Origin: Alviniconcha marisindica | Taxonomy: Eukaryota > Mollusca > Gastropoda > Provannidae | Assembly (NCBI GenBank): GCA_018857735.1 | Contig: JABMCL010003852.1 | Coordinates: 398,501 to 462,500 of the forward strand | DNA length: 64,000 nucleotides | Direction: 5' to 3' | In this document: positions 1 through 63,608 of the stretch, piece by piece | How positions within the stretch are numbered: position 1 is the first letter of the stretch | How the letters are laid out: every line of letters starts with the position of its first letter | Notes under the pieces: model-generated | Told to the model about the DNA's origin: nothing | The model's input: only the letters and a program-made list of their open reading frames with translations | Databases searched by the model: none | Made by a program: the position numbers and the translations under genes

Positions 1-179
1 ATGATAATGATGTATCCATCTACTGAGCACTGTGACACGGTCTGGATAGCACCATGTCTGTCCACTTCCCTTATGGAATGAAGCCAAGCTTCTTAGTCTT
101 ACAAAGGCTCTGCCAGGTACACATGGACCAACACCAAGATCAACAACAAACAATAAAACACCCCAAAAACAAACACAGA

Positions 180-402
180 TAAAAGTGGGAGAGGTGTTGG
201 GCTGTATGTACCTTGTAACCCATATGGAGCAAAGACACCCAAACAAACAAAAAACAAACAGATAAGAGTGTGAGAGGTGCTGGGCTGTACCTTGTAACCC
301 ATATGGAGCAAAGACACCCAAAACAAAACAAAAAACAAATAAAGACACCCAAACAAACAAAAAACAAACAGAGATAAGAGTGGGAGAGGTGCTGGGCTGT
401 AC

Positions 403-430
<28 letters not shown>
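180..430. repeat. Tandem copies of OPLAH exon 30 donor
   Basis: About three copies of a ~90-110 bp unit carrying the exon 30 end (minus-strand ...TTACAAG/gtacagccc) and intron sequence. Divergence is a few percent in the exon-derived part. Left of it, 1-179 is unremarkable intron. Confidence 0.75.
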
Positions 431-39953
<39,523 letters not shown>

Positions 39954-40036
39954 GCTGTTGTTTTATCCACATACAGTTCACTGACGGGATAGCTTCTGCT
40001 CATTCCTAATCGGTTCAGTTGACGAGCAAGGTCAAA
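39954..40036. promoter_or_regulatory. Bidirectional OPLAH/NDUFS3 promoter and 5' UTR spacer
   Basis: Only 83 bp separate the divergent start codons, so core promoter elements for both genes must lie here or inside the neighbouring first exons and introns. No TATA box is seen. A CAAGGTCA nuclear-receptor-like half site sits at 40027-40034, three bases before the NDUFS3 ATG, and may simply be 5' UTR. Confidence 0.6.
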
Positions 40037-45316
<5,280 letters not shown>

Positions 45317-45895
45317 AACATTTTATTCCCAGTTTGGAGGGAAAGTTTGATAATTATGGTGTGAAACATTGCCATTGAAAATAGCCTGGGTGGGGACAAA
45401 CAGAAGAACATTATGCCTGTGGCTAGTGTCAAGTTACATTCTGTGCACCATTGTGCATATTGAAAGTTAGTCATTTTGGTCCTGAGGTAACAATGTTTAG
45501 TGGGTCCTTACAGATCCAGGTTTTTCTCCCTGCTGTTACAGGGGAGAACACTGGAGGATTTCAGGAAAAGGGGCTGAAAGTGTTATGCATCAACATGCCT
45601 GTGGGCTAAAAGAATAAACATGCGTCACTTCAGGTGAGGAGTTAGTCAGTTTTGTTGTCTGCAGACTGATTTGAAAGCAGTTTTTTACGATGTAAACTGG
45701 TTTTCTGTTATGAGACAGTGAGCCAGGCTATTGCTTCAACAGGTATCAGGTCTCCAAGCTTTCTCATAACTATTCTGCGATTATTGTTTGCATTTGAAGA
45801 TATAGTGATAGAAGAGAAAGATTAAACATGGTATGTTTTTCTTTTTTGTACTGTGTAAAAATTGTTAATAAAATTAGTGTTTTTGTCCAAAATCA
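45317..45895 (+). other. NDUFS3: NDUFS3 3' UTR
   Basis: Non-coding sequence downstream of the stop. An AATAAA at 45867-45872, after an A/T-rich stretch, is the best polyadenylation signal. An earlier AATAAA occurs near 45612. The exact end is inferred. Confidence 0.65.
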
Positions 45896-46143
45896 GGTGT
45901 TTGATGTGTATGGGTGCACACACGTGAATATGTGCCTAATTTTTATGGTCATTTCACATAAGAGCTTAGGGAATTCATCTGGCACCTCTTTCAACAGTTA
46001 ATGAATTACACACAGGGGAAGAGTGAATACAAGATGCAAAACAACGACTGCAGCTGCTCTTTAAAATAACATTTAATACAATTTGTCATACAAGTTAATC
46101 CTGCAAGTCAGTTTGCCTTTCTCGACAACAACACATGCAAACA

Positions 46144-46380
46144 AATGACCGTTGTGGTGGCATGGCTGAGAAGCTAAGGCACAGGACTTTGATCTGGATC
46201 AAGAACTTGTGGGCTTGAAGCTTTGATATGGCAATGAGGGGCATTCTCTTGCCTCTCCTTAATCTCAGGGTGTAGACTCGGTGTCTAGTCCCTGGGACGA
46301 GAGTGTCTAGTCCTTCGGATGAGGTAACAACTGAGGTCACACGGGCGGCAGGCACCCACATAACCCACAACATAGAAAAA
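46144..46380 (+). mobile_element. SINE-like element (family B)
   Basis: A tRNA-like start (TGGCTGAGAAGCTAAGGCAC) and a CTAGTCCTTCGGATGAG block typical of molluscan/aquatic-animal SINE bodies (recalled, not searched). Confidence 0.6.
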
Positions 46381-46649
46381 ATGACCTAGCAACATTCTGT
46401 AGAAATTCTAGCAGTGTCGGATGCTTTTGCTGGGTGAAGTAGCAATATAATATCTATCACAGCCGGCTATGTCAGATGAGATGCAGTGGCCTTAATTTTT
46501 CATGGTAAGATTCCTGTTTGGGACGATAAAGTACACGTGCACACAATACACCACAAGAAGAAGGACATCAACAACAAAAGAACAGCTGTAGTGAGGTTCA
46601 CACTGAGTTGACACAAGAAGACAACTAGTGTCAACAAGATGCTGCTTGC

Positions 46650-47620
46650 TGGCCCACACAGCCAGAATGGAAGAAAGTGGCCATAAACATCATGCTACAG
46701 ACTATCACTACTAGCACAGTGAAAGTAGTATGCCTTGATCTCCATCAGCCATCTGGCCCAAATAGGATGCCATTCAAGAGAATCACCTACAGGATGAGAC
46801 TACAGAGCCAACAGCTTTTTTCCTGGGACCATCAGGGATTGGATCAATCTGCCTCTGCCACCAGCCACAATCATCGTGCCACAGTGAAGGCAGCATGTGC
46901 TGATCTCCATCTACCAGATCCCACCATTCAAGAGAATCACTTACAGGACAAAGCTACAGAAACTATGTAGTTTCTTTCCTGGAACCATCAGGGATTGGAA
47001 CAATCTACCTCTGCCACTAGCCACAATCATTGTGTTACGGCAGACGATCAGGACTAGCATAGCAAAAGTAGCATGTGCTGGACTCCCTCAGCCATATACT
47101 GGAGCCCCAAGAGGATTCAAGAGAATCGCCTACTGGACAAGACTACAGAGCCGACAGCTTCTTTCCTGGGACCATCAGGGATTGGAACAAATCTACCTCT
47201 GCCACTGGCTGCAATACTGGCACAGTGAAAGCAGCCTGTGCTGATCTCCACCAGCCGTCTACCAGATCCTGCCATGCAAGAGAATCACCTACAGGACAAG
47301 ACTACCTCTGCCACCGGCCACAATACTGGCACAGTGAAAGCAGAAGGTGCTGATCTCCATCAACCATCTACCAGATCCCATCAGTCAAGAGAATCACCTA
47401 CAGGACAAGACTACACAAACTACAACTTCTTCCCTGACACCATCAGGGATTGGAACACTTTACCTCAGCCACTGGGCCAGGACCTGTCCCTGGGGTTGGA
47501 ACCTTGCACTGCGAAAGAGCCTGCCCTCACTCAATAGTCCCGTTCCCTGCTGCTGTGTGCAACCCTCCAAAGTGCCAGACCGGCCAGAATTGATCTGACA
47601 GTGCTCGCATAAAGGAAAAC
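46650..47620 (+). mobile_element. Tandemly amplified LINE 3' end
   Basis: About five units of roughly 130-160 bp each encode a version of YRTKLQ..FFPGTIRDWNNLP, the C-terminal motif of LINE ORF2. Frames are shifted between units. The last unit runs into a probable LINE 3' UTR. Confidence 0.75.
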
Positions 47621-47629
47621 GAAGGGTGA

Positions 47630-48230
47630 TTGTCCAGAAGACTGTACACTGGGAAGTAAGGAGGTCCTATGCCAGGGAAGAACAACTGAACAGAAGACTG
47701 TACACTGGAAAATTAAGAGGATCTAAACTGGGGAAGAACTACTGAACAAAAGACTGTACACTGGGAAGTTAGGAGGCTCTGCACCCAGGAAGAACTAGTG
47801 AATAGGAGACTGCACACTGGAAAGTTAGGAGGATCTAAGCCAGGGAAGAATTATTGAATAGGAGGCTGCACACTGGAAAGTTAGGAGGATCTAAACCAGG
47901 GCAGAACTATTGAATAGGAGACTGCACACTGGAAAGTTAGAAGGATCTAAGCCAGGGGAGAACTATTGAATAGGAGACTGCACACTGGAAAGTTAGAAGG
48001 ATCTAAGCCAGGGAAGAACTATTGAACAGAAGAGTGTACACTGGGAAGTTAGGAAGATCTAAGCCAGGGAAGAACTGTTGAACAGAAGACTGTACACTGG
48101 GAAGTTAGGAAGATCTAAGCCAGGGAAAAACTACTGAACAGAAGACTGTACACTGGGAGGTTAGGAAGATCTAAGCCAGGGAAGACTATTGAATAGAAGA
48201 CTGTGCACTGGGAAGTTAGGCTCTGCACCA
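47630..48230. repeat. ~56-bp minisatellite
   Basis: About ten copies with GAAGTTAGGAGGATCTAAGC and AAGACTGTACACTGG. The array resumes at 49204 after the inserted element. Confidence 0.92.
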
Positions 48231-49203
48231 GGAGCCAGTTTAATAGAGCGTTTATAACGCCATTTATGCCGTCCTAAGCGATGGTTATAAACTATAACAG
48301 CGCAAAGTGATATTTTTGCGGCCAATGAAGCGGTTACAGTGGCTACTGACATCCTAATCACGGTCACAGTTTATAACCCCCCCCTCCCCCACGCGTAAGC
48401 TGCTCTGCACTGGTGTTAGCTTGCCGCTGGATACAAAATCAGCTGTTTGATACGAGATTCATGATGGCCGCTGAGAGCCTGGTGCGGTACACATGCACAA
48501 TCCGACTCGTAAGAGATTGTAAATTTGATGACTGAATAAAACCACTGGACGTGTATGATGATCTAGGATTATTTCAGCGTTTTTGGTTTTCTGGACACCA
48601 TGAGGTCCTTGAGACAATCGATGATTTGCAGTACCTCGCATCGACAAAGGGGAGTTCGTCTGCTCTTGTTGCTGGTGGCCGGAGCTGCACTTGCGTGTGT
48701 TTCATTGTACTTCTTTAGAGCTTTTTGTTTGTTTGTTTTTACATTTTATGGTGTACTCTGTGGAAACTGTAACTGAAGCATTTTGAGCTTCTTCTTTTTT
48801 TCTTTCCCTTCCCCCCCCCCCGTCTTTCTTTTGTTGTTTTGCGGAAAATTATGGCGCTTATTTTTTTTAAAATAATTTATTTTACATTACTATTATATTA
48901 TTATCCATGCAAATAATGATCGCTTTCTGGTTTTATGCAACGGGTACTTTTCAGCGTGTGATTGGAGATTTATTTGGTGTCAGTTTGCAGCGGATGTGAA
49001 AGAAAATCCTGGGGGTTTCCAGTCACAGTTAAATATAGACAGCCATACACTACCACAGTTGTAACCGACAGCATTTTATGCATCGTGGCCACGATTTGGC
49101 GGGGCTGTCGTAAATTCAAATTATGCACATAACTATAACCGCGCATTGGGTCGAAGGGCTTTCCGCTAGCATAGTTTATAACCGTGTTCATTAAACCGGC
49201 TCC
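48231..49203 (+). mobile_element. Harbinger-like DNA transposon remnant with inverted ends
   Basis: 973-bp insert with terminal inverted repeats GGAGCC(A/G)GTTTAAT. Inside, from 48464, a plus-strand frame broken by one stop reads like the N terminus of PIF/Harbinger transposases (PLDVYDDLGLFQRFWFSGHH). No intact transposase is present. Target duplication is not clear. Confidence 0.75.
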
Positions 49204-49218
49204 AGGGAAGAACTACTG

Positions 49219-49684
49219 AACAATTTATTTTTTACTCTCATTTAAACAGTAAGTTTGAATCTGAAAGTGAAACAGAATGAGGCCAACAGTGCTTGTGTAA
49301 AATCAACAAAGGGAGTTAATTTGCTCTCAACAGCACATGGACACAACAATAGAATCACCTGTGGCAACTCTCACATGATGGTATGTGCGTAAATGCTGCT
49401 TAAATATTACAGACACAATACAAAGCACAACACTCCAAATGCATAATGTAAATACAAAAACAAATAAAAATGGTGCCATGACATTCATGCACGTCAATAT
49501 GTCGTGTCATTGTCATAATATTAGTCTGTTACAGTCTCTTCTTTCATATGCATGTTCACACACAGACACACAAGTGTGCTAGGATATGCACACTTTCCTT
49601 AAAAATTGGCATGCACAAGGTGTACTGGTAAAAAACATGATCAGATGGTCTCATGATGTATGTTTGTAAGACACGCACAAAGAT
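49219..49684 (-). other. BOLA3: BOLA3 3' UTR
   Basis: Minus-strand sequence after the TGA. A minus-strand AATAAA at 49224-49229, just inside the Harbinger-like element's right flank, would end the transcript. The end is inferred. A part resembling the foldback repeat family lies at about 49305-49400. Confidence 0.5.
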
Positions 49685-49756
49685 TCAGCTTTTTTCAGAG
49701 GGAACCTTGGTGTTCAACTGGAGACCGTGCATGGTTTTGATTTCCTCTGCTAGTGC
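49685..49756 (-). CDS. BOLA3: BOLA3 exon 4 with stop
   Basis: Residues 112-134, ALAEEIKTMHGLQL with the conserved His, ending KVPSEKS and TGA. Acceptor ttcag. Confidence 0.95.
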   Translation of the reverse strand, partial: ALAEEIKTMHGLQLNTKVPSEKS

Positions 49757-51663
49757 CTGAAACAAACAGAAAAAACACAAGGGAATCTTTTGACATGAGT
49801 GGCATGATGCCCCAAACACATGCAAGTACACACACATGCATGGGTGCGCGTGCGCACACACACATGCGCACGCGCGCACACAACCACCACAACCATCAGG
49901 CAAATAAGAGACAGCAGCATCTCAGAAAACATTCCACTTGCATTTTGCATCATGAGAATCCTAGCTCAGTGCTGCATTTTTGGTCATGTGAGTAAAACTA
50001 TACCAGGGGTTGTGCTGCCTTTTAGAGATTTATGTCAACCGACATGAAACATTACGTATTTTGCGTCAGTGGTACGAAAAATGCATACAGCATAACCTAA
50101 AAAATTAATAAGCATACAAACGAAGCCAAAATGATGGAGTAACTTGAATGTGGCTCACGATCTGTACAGAGAGCAGAGGAAAATAGTAAAAAGAAGTGCA
50201 AACGTTCAGTAAATTTGCTGCTAGCAAAAAGGTTGAATAGATCGCAACATTGCACACAGCATCAGTTCCGAACCGGATACAATAATTACACTGATATCTG
50301 AATGATGTTTACCTCATTAACAAGCCGGTGCTGCAAGACTGTTTTCTTCCCCCGAAACTCCTCAGCTTCAATAGAGATCTGGTACATGGCCCCACAGCCA
50401 CCTGGAACATTCCAGACTGAGTCAACATGGAGTCACCCACAGGCACATGCTCATGGGTAGTTATCCAGAGATATAGCACATGGCCCCACAGGCCCCTGAA
50501 ACATATCAGTCTGAGTCAACAATGTTGGTGGATACAGGATAGTTATCCAGATATATAACGCATGGCCCCACAGTCCCCTGTAACATCCCAGACTGAATCA
50601 ACAAGGAGTCGCCCATGGGCACATGTTGGTAGATAGTTATCCACAGAGATATAGCACATGGCTCCACAGCCCCCTGAAACATAACAGACTGAATCAACAA
50701 GCAGTCACCCATAGGCACATGTTAGTGGATAGTTATCCAGAGATATAGCACATGGCCCCACAGGCCTCTGAAACATCAGACTGAGTCAACAAGAGGTCAC
50801 CCATAGGCACATGTTGGTGGATAGTTATCCACAGAGATATAGCACATGGCCCCACAGCCCCCTGAAACATATCAGACTGAATCAACAAGGAGTCACCCAT
50901 AGGCAAATGTTGGTGGATACAGGATAGTTATCCAGATATATAACGCATGGCCCCACAGTCCCCTGAAACATCCCAGACTGAATCAACAAGGAGTCACCAA
51001 GAGGCACATGTTAGTGGATAGTTATTCACAGAGATATAGCACATGGCCCCACAGCCCCCCTGAAACATATCAGACTGAGTCAACAAGGAGTCACCCACTG
51101 GCTCATGTTGGTAATCAGAGTGCTCATCCACAGGCACTAGACAGTCACAGTAATAATAATAATAATAATGTACATTTATCATGCGCTCATCAACGCCCTG
51201 AGCACTCACATGATACATATTAACCTAAATATGATATTCTATACACATGCAGAGCATAGTTCTACCAAAACAATTTACATAAAGTATTATTTAAAAAACA
51301 AACAAACAAACACACACACACACTGACTGTAGCAGAACCTGGGTACTGATATTAGTTAGGATGGAAATACTGTGAGAAGAGGAAGGTTTTCAGTTTGGCT
51401 TTAAAAGATGACAGGGATGAGCAGTGGCTAATTTTCTTCAGAGATCTGGTACATGTTGCAACAGCCATCTGGAACACAGCAAACTCTGAAGAGACATACT
51501 TGAAAGAACTTGCCCACAGGCACTGGATAGCTGTGACCTAAGACATGGTTCTACAGCCCCACAGAACACAATATAAATGAAAACAGCATAAAAAATGAAT
51601 CAGTCTACTAGAACTACAGAAGTATCTGACAGTAAATAAATATACCAACAAAGACCTGTGTGT

Positions 51664-51738
<75 letters not shown>

Positions 51739-54008
51739 ACAATTAAGATTATATATGCATGCACTCTTACTATGTTAGAATCACAGTATTCACACACAAA
51801 AGTTCTGAGTTCCTGTGATTTGGGGGAACATGATGAAGTCAATGCTCTTTTATTATTATTATCGTTATTATTACTGAGATTGAAGAGTATTTTTAACGTG
51901 TGCACACTTGCATGCTTTCTAAAAAACATTTTCTTTCTACTTTTGTGTGCAGAATCTGTTCAAATTACCTTATTTCCCCTTCCCCATGCTGCCCCCGTAC
52001 CTTGAAATGTCTCATTTGGATGGAAATTAGCAGTACACAGTACAAACCTCGTTATTCTTATAAACAGAAATGTGTGGACCAACGGACATTTTTCAAATTT
52101 AAGCCACTCACATTTTTTACCTGATCAGAATTTCAAGGCCATACCTGAAATATCGCTGACTTCCACAAATTTGGCACCAGGAAAACATGACCTGAGTTTG
52201 TTAGTGATGGCCCTCTCTCCATCAGTCAGCTGCGCACTGTTGTCGCTGTACCAACAGCGGCACTGTTGCTGGGGCTGTTGCAGCTGAGCATGCAGTGGTT
52301 GACCTACTCCCAGCGGCTGCTGACTCACTGATAACCTGCACCACAGCGGTCTGACCACCTGCAGTCAAATCCAAACAACTGAAGGCAACTCTGCTCACCC
52401 ATGGTCATGCAGCATGAGAGTTGGATGACATACTGGTAAACTGCAATGTACCCGACTTCAGCTCAAGTGTGGTATAACTGCTGCGAGCCTGTCTTCAGCT
52501 TCAAGTATGACATTCAGCTTCAAGTATGTAACACTAACAGCTACTGTGAGCCTGTCTTCAACTTCAAGCATAGCATTACTGCAGTTTACCTTATTTCAGT
52601 TCAACTTCATAAATTGTGGATTGACCTAGCGTGTTCTATATTTTTGTGTGTCCAAACAATGGTATGGCTATCAATACTTGAGATTTTATTTTTAATGTGT
52701 CCGTAGGTGTTCATGCTTGTGATTGCACATAGGCCCTATGTGATAGGGGCTGAACGAATACTGTAAGAAAATCTGCACTGAAAGAACCTTCACTCCTATG
52801 TATCCTAGCCAGTGTCTCTGATATAATGTTTTTCTTTTCCACAGTGAAGGGCCTTCTTTAAATACATGTATTGTATTGGCTCCTTTCACTGCACTAACAG
52901 TAACAGTAACAGTAACATACCCCAATAATCTTGATTAAAGTTATTTATTATATTAATACAGTTTGTGCTTTTGGTGACAGTTCATATCATATATCAGATT
53001 ATGGCTCATAGGCTTTTTAGCCTTTTGCCTGCTAAGTCATGTTTTGGCTTATATTATGCTCAACATAATTATTTTGGGGGGAGTGCTGTGTGACCTGGCT
53101 TGTCTTTATTTTATCAACAAAAACTCACAGGTCTTTTTCTACCTCTATACACTGAAGCTCCCTGCCATCTATAAAATATTTGAACTCTGGATTCTTTTTC
53201 CCAACATGTAAAATGTTACACTTATCTTTATTAAATTTCATCTGCCAATCCTTAGTCCACTGCACCAGCTGATCTTTGCTGTTTTCCAACAACCTACAAT
53301 GTTCCGCTGACTGCATAGCAGTGTACACCTTAGTGTCATCAGCAAAAATCAGGATGAAGCATTTTAGAATTTCTGGCATATATGTCATTAATAAAGTAAA
53401 TAAATAATGTAGGGCCCAGGACACTCCCCTTGTTTTGTATGATTATGAAAGTATTATTCCTCCACTCTTCTGCCTCTAGACACCAAGTTACAAAGAAATA
53501 ACAGGTGCACATTTTATTTTTTACAATAGTTTATGAAGCACAAAATGACAGATGTGTATAAGTAAACATGGTGATTAACGTCCACAGAAACCATAAGGCT
53601 TATTAAGGACGGGAATGTGTGTTATGAAACAATAAAACTTATTTTTAAAATTGTTTCAAAAACGGCTGGTAACCGACATGTTGCTCATGAAGTTATACTG
53701 TACGTATATTCGGTACATATTGCGATCGTAATTATGCAAGTATTCATACTGCAACATCCACACTCTTTACTCATGATCAAGCTAACAAACACCTGCAACC
53801 CGTTCAAGTGATGATACGATTGCATACAATTTATCTAAGACTTGGTGACAATAATAGTTTGATGAACAAAATTATACAATCATATAATTGATTTGTCTCG
53901 CATTGCACAAGCTCATAGATCTACTGGCAGTAACTGTAACGCAGGCCTGTAACCCCCTTTGATCGAGCTACAAAATACCTGTCGGGTCAAGTGAACGAAG
54001 CGCAGCAT
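49685..54008 (-). CDS. BOLA3: BolA-family mitochondrial Fe-S cluster factor, complete
   Basis: BOLA3 works with GLRX5 and NFU1 in late [4Fe-4S] delivery in mitochondria, needed for respiratory complexes and lipoate synthesis. Exons are 53979-54008, 52145-52358, 50313-50401 and 49685-49756, giving 134 residues against 107 in human. The extra length is an N-terminal presequence-like, Gln-rich segment (about 11-50). The BolA fold starts at DGERAITNKLRSCFPGAKFV and includes VSDISGGCGAMYQISIEAEE, RGKKTVLQHRLVNE and LAEEIKTMHGLQL. The predicted cluster ligands Cys84 (GGCGAMY) and His121 (TMHGL) are both present. It is head-to-head with DECR1 and tail-to-tail with NDUFS3. The start is chosen as the ATG in exon 1 that splices in frame. 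Confidence 0.93.
50313..50401 (-). CDS. BOLA3: BOLA3 exon 3
   Basis: Residues 82-111, GCGAMYQISIEAEEF with the ligand Cys, then KKTVLQHRLVNE. Acceptor ttccag, donor gtaaac. Its acceptor region is amplified upstream. Confidence 0.95.
50402..51090. repeat. ~95-bp array of BOLA3 exon 3 acceptor, about 7 copies
   Basis: Units contain minus-strand CAGTCTG(A/G).ATGTTTCAG/GGGGCTGTGGGGCCATGTG-like sequence, i.e. acceptor plus ~25 exon bases, then TAACTATCC. Confidence 0.9.
51148..51440 (-). mobile_element. Dispersed element E, copy 1
   Basis: (AAT)n start, TGTACATTTATCATGCGCTC and GGTACTGATATTAGTTAGGA. It matches 57972-58270 closely and 55102-55190 partly. Polarity is inferred from the AAT tail. 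Confidence 0.8.
51670..51732. repeat. (TA)n
   Basis: TA tract in BOLA3 intron 2. 51733-52144 shows nothing else. Confidence 0.97.
52145..52358 (-). CDS. BOLA3: BOLA3 exon 2
   Basis: Residues 11-81, a Gln-rich leader segment, then AITNKLRSCFPGAKFVEVSD, the first helix and strand of the BolA fold. Acceptor tgcag, donor gtatgg, ends in phase 1. Confidence 0.92.
53105..53470 (-). mobile_element. LINE reverse-transcriptase fragment
   Basis: Minus-strand translation has the catalytic FADDTKVY motif, then WQMKFNKDKCNILHVGKKN. Upstream GSVLGPTLFIYFIND is in another frame, so it is frameshifted. It lies in BOLA3 intron 1. Confidence 0.85.
53979..54008 (-). CDS. BOLA3: BOLA3 exon 1
   Basis: Residues 1-10 (MLRFVHLTRQ), basic and hydrophobic like a mitochondrial leader. 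Donor gtattt, phase 0. It is too short for homology, so support is the splice fit and position. Confidence 0.65.
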
Positions 54009-54295
54009 GGTTCAACGATTTGTCCCGTGATTCCAACTGCTGCAGAGATTGTTCCTCCGGGTTCGTCACCTTCACGGCAGATGCGAGGATGATTTATTTT
54101 ATATCATGCTTATAAAGACGATTTTTAGTTTCCGGATTTACGTTTTGCATGCAATAACGAACGTCAAAATACATAGTGGATTGAAATAAATCCAATGCTT
54201 GAACAGAGAAGAACTGCACGTTTTAGATAGTTATGATCGAAAAATTGCATTCTGTGTATTTAGATAAAATAAATGCTCCCTTTGCAGACGACAAA
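54009..54295. promoter_or_regulatory. Divergent BOLA3/DECR1 promoter region
   Basis: 287 bp lie between divergent start codons of two mitochondrial genes. No TATA box or long repeat is visible. It should contain the 5' UTRs and start sites of both genes. Confidence 0.5.
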
Positions 54296-61438
<7,143 letters not shown>

Positions 61439-62725
61439 ACTTTTGAACGCAGCAGTTTCCATTGCATATAAATGTGTGAGTGTATGCATAATTCACATAC
61501 TTGATGTCTTTGTGACATGGAGCGGTTGTTCATGTTGTGCATCTTGAGTATGAGAGAATTACCCATTTAACACAACATTGTAGATGGGTGACGTCAAGTG
61601 GGCATTACTACCTCTTCCTTTGATTGTTTACTCTCGTTGTTTTCCTACATAAACACTGTTAGGCTTCATTTTGTTTTTGTATTACAGCAATTCTGTTTTA
61701 TGTGTGTTTACATGTGAAACAAGTTTATGATCAAAGAGCTATGTCCAATCTTAAATAGAAACTGATTCCATTGAATGCGTATGTGTAACACGTGTGTTGT
61801 CTAGTGTGCATGGAAACTAATCTGACACTGACATGTGAATTACTCAGGCCAAACTTTTGAATCCTCAGTGAGGAACAGGAAATACTTTGTTCTAATACTG
61901 TGAGATATAGTAATTAAAAACACAACAACACTTGTCTATACAAGGTTTATTTGCATGTGGTTTTGTTTATTTGTTTGTTTGTTAAATACAAGGTTTGTTT
62001 CCTCATTTTTTGTTTGTTTCTATGAGTTTTCATGGTTTTATGTGCATGGTAGATTTTAGCATAAAACTTATACAAGGCTCAGGACATGTTTATCTGTATC
62101 TGTTGTAAATGTATTTCTACAGTGGATGTACACATCTAGTGTTTGATACTTTGTTTACAGTGAACTCTGGGTCTGGTCCCACCGGCCACATTCTGTCTAA
62201 TGGCTTGTCCTGCCCGCAAGTGACTGTACGCATCACGTGTTTGATGCTTTGTTTACAGTAGACTGTGGGTCTGGTCTCAGCCAGCCACTTTCTAATGGCT
62301 TGTCCTGCCCAAAGAACTGAATCGTTCCTTCTTTTGTCTCGTTGTCATGATTTTGTTGACTGATTCAGAAGATGGAAGCTTTTTAGCCTAGTGAGCGTTT
62401 TTCCCTTGCTGGGGAGTTAATCTGGCCCTGCCAGTGTTAATGTTTTATGTCCCCTGTCTTATAGTCGCCCGGGTCTCAAATATGGGACTGCAAATGGAGT
62501 CAAATGCCTTTCTACTGTTGTTCTATCAATTTATTCAGTGGAAGTGACCTGCCCTCATTTGAGGAGAGACACATGTAAATAGCCATTGGTGTTTGTACTT
62601 TTGTGTGCTATAAATGTGTGTGCATGTTTGGCACTTTGTTGAGGTATATTTGTTGCTCATTTCGGTATGATACATGTCATCTCTCAATCAAAGAATGAAA
62701 TAAATTTCTATGTAGGAAACTTTGA
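61439..62725 (+). other. DECR1: DECR1 3' UTR
   Basis: A long untranslated tail. A canonical AATAAA at 62699-62704 follows A/T-rich sequence. A duplicated block of about 110 bp (62105-62210 and 62215-62315, both with a TTTGTTTACAGT motif) lies inside. Confidence 0.6.
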
Positions 62726-63389
62726 AGTCATTGTTGGCTTTTTATAGTTTTTAATGTAGTGGTACTGACACTCAGTCAATCAGCCATACAATAATGCACT
62801 CTTGGAAATATCTCGGTTCATGCAATTACAAGAACAACAACAACAAACAAACAGAAAATACATCACATAGGGAAGAGAACAAGGATAGCAATTTGCCCAT
62901 TATGAAACTATACACACCATGCAGTACCACAAAGACGTGCCGTTGTATGAAATAAATATTTCAAAATGCATTTATAAAATGTATATGAGGGCCAACAGGG
63001 AAACAAATCAGTCAATTTTGAAGAATTACAAATATTACCAAAGTCTTCCACAGCCCAAAAGCCAAGAAAAACATTAAGGACTGATCAATATTCACACATT
63101 TTCCAGTAATACATGAGTCACCGTCATTACTTCTCTGGCACCAACAACTAGTGTTGGTTCTTGCACTGTCTCACTGAGACTGACCGACTGTGGGAACAGG
63201 TAAGACACTACACAGCTGTACCATGAGTGAGGTATCCACATCACAAATTGCGTTTGAAGCAACTTGGATATGTCATCTCCCCTTAGCAGCTTGGGTTTTC
63301 CAAAGCTAACAGACATACAAAAGTGTTGATCACTCTCCACGAAAGAAGTGGTCCCTGCCTGTTGCTGCTTGTTCATTCCCACACAGAGT

Positions 63390-63608
63390 CACTGATCTAC
63401 AAGTATATGGATAGTGGCTCACCAATCGAGAGTGTTGGTCAGTGTGAGGCAAGTAGTCCACCATGTTGAAGAGTTCAGCCACTCTCTTACAGACTACTTG
63501 GAAAGAAGAGCAGGGTTTTATTTGGAATAACATTGTAATGTTGTGCAGCTTGGGGTTGCAATCACCGAGTCGCTGAGGGTACACACCAGAGAGGCAGAAG
63601 GGATTCAC
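63390..63608 (-). other. Unassigned open stretch at right edge
   Basis: An uninterrupted minus-strand frame with mixed amino-acid composition (for example CKRVAELFNMVDYLPHTDQH) between possible splice sites. I do not recognise it. It could be an exon of the next gene or chance. The rest of 62726-64000 shows no recognisable gene. Confidence 0.15.

Noticed and set aside
46677..47598. Plus-strand genes with SRESPTGQDY repeats
   Set aside because: These are shifted frames of tandem LINE 3' ends carrying the TIRDWN motif.
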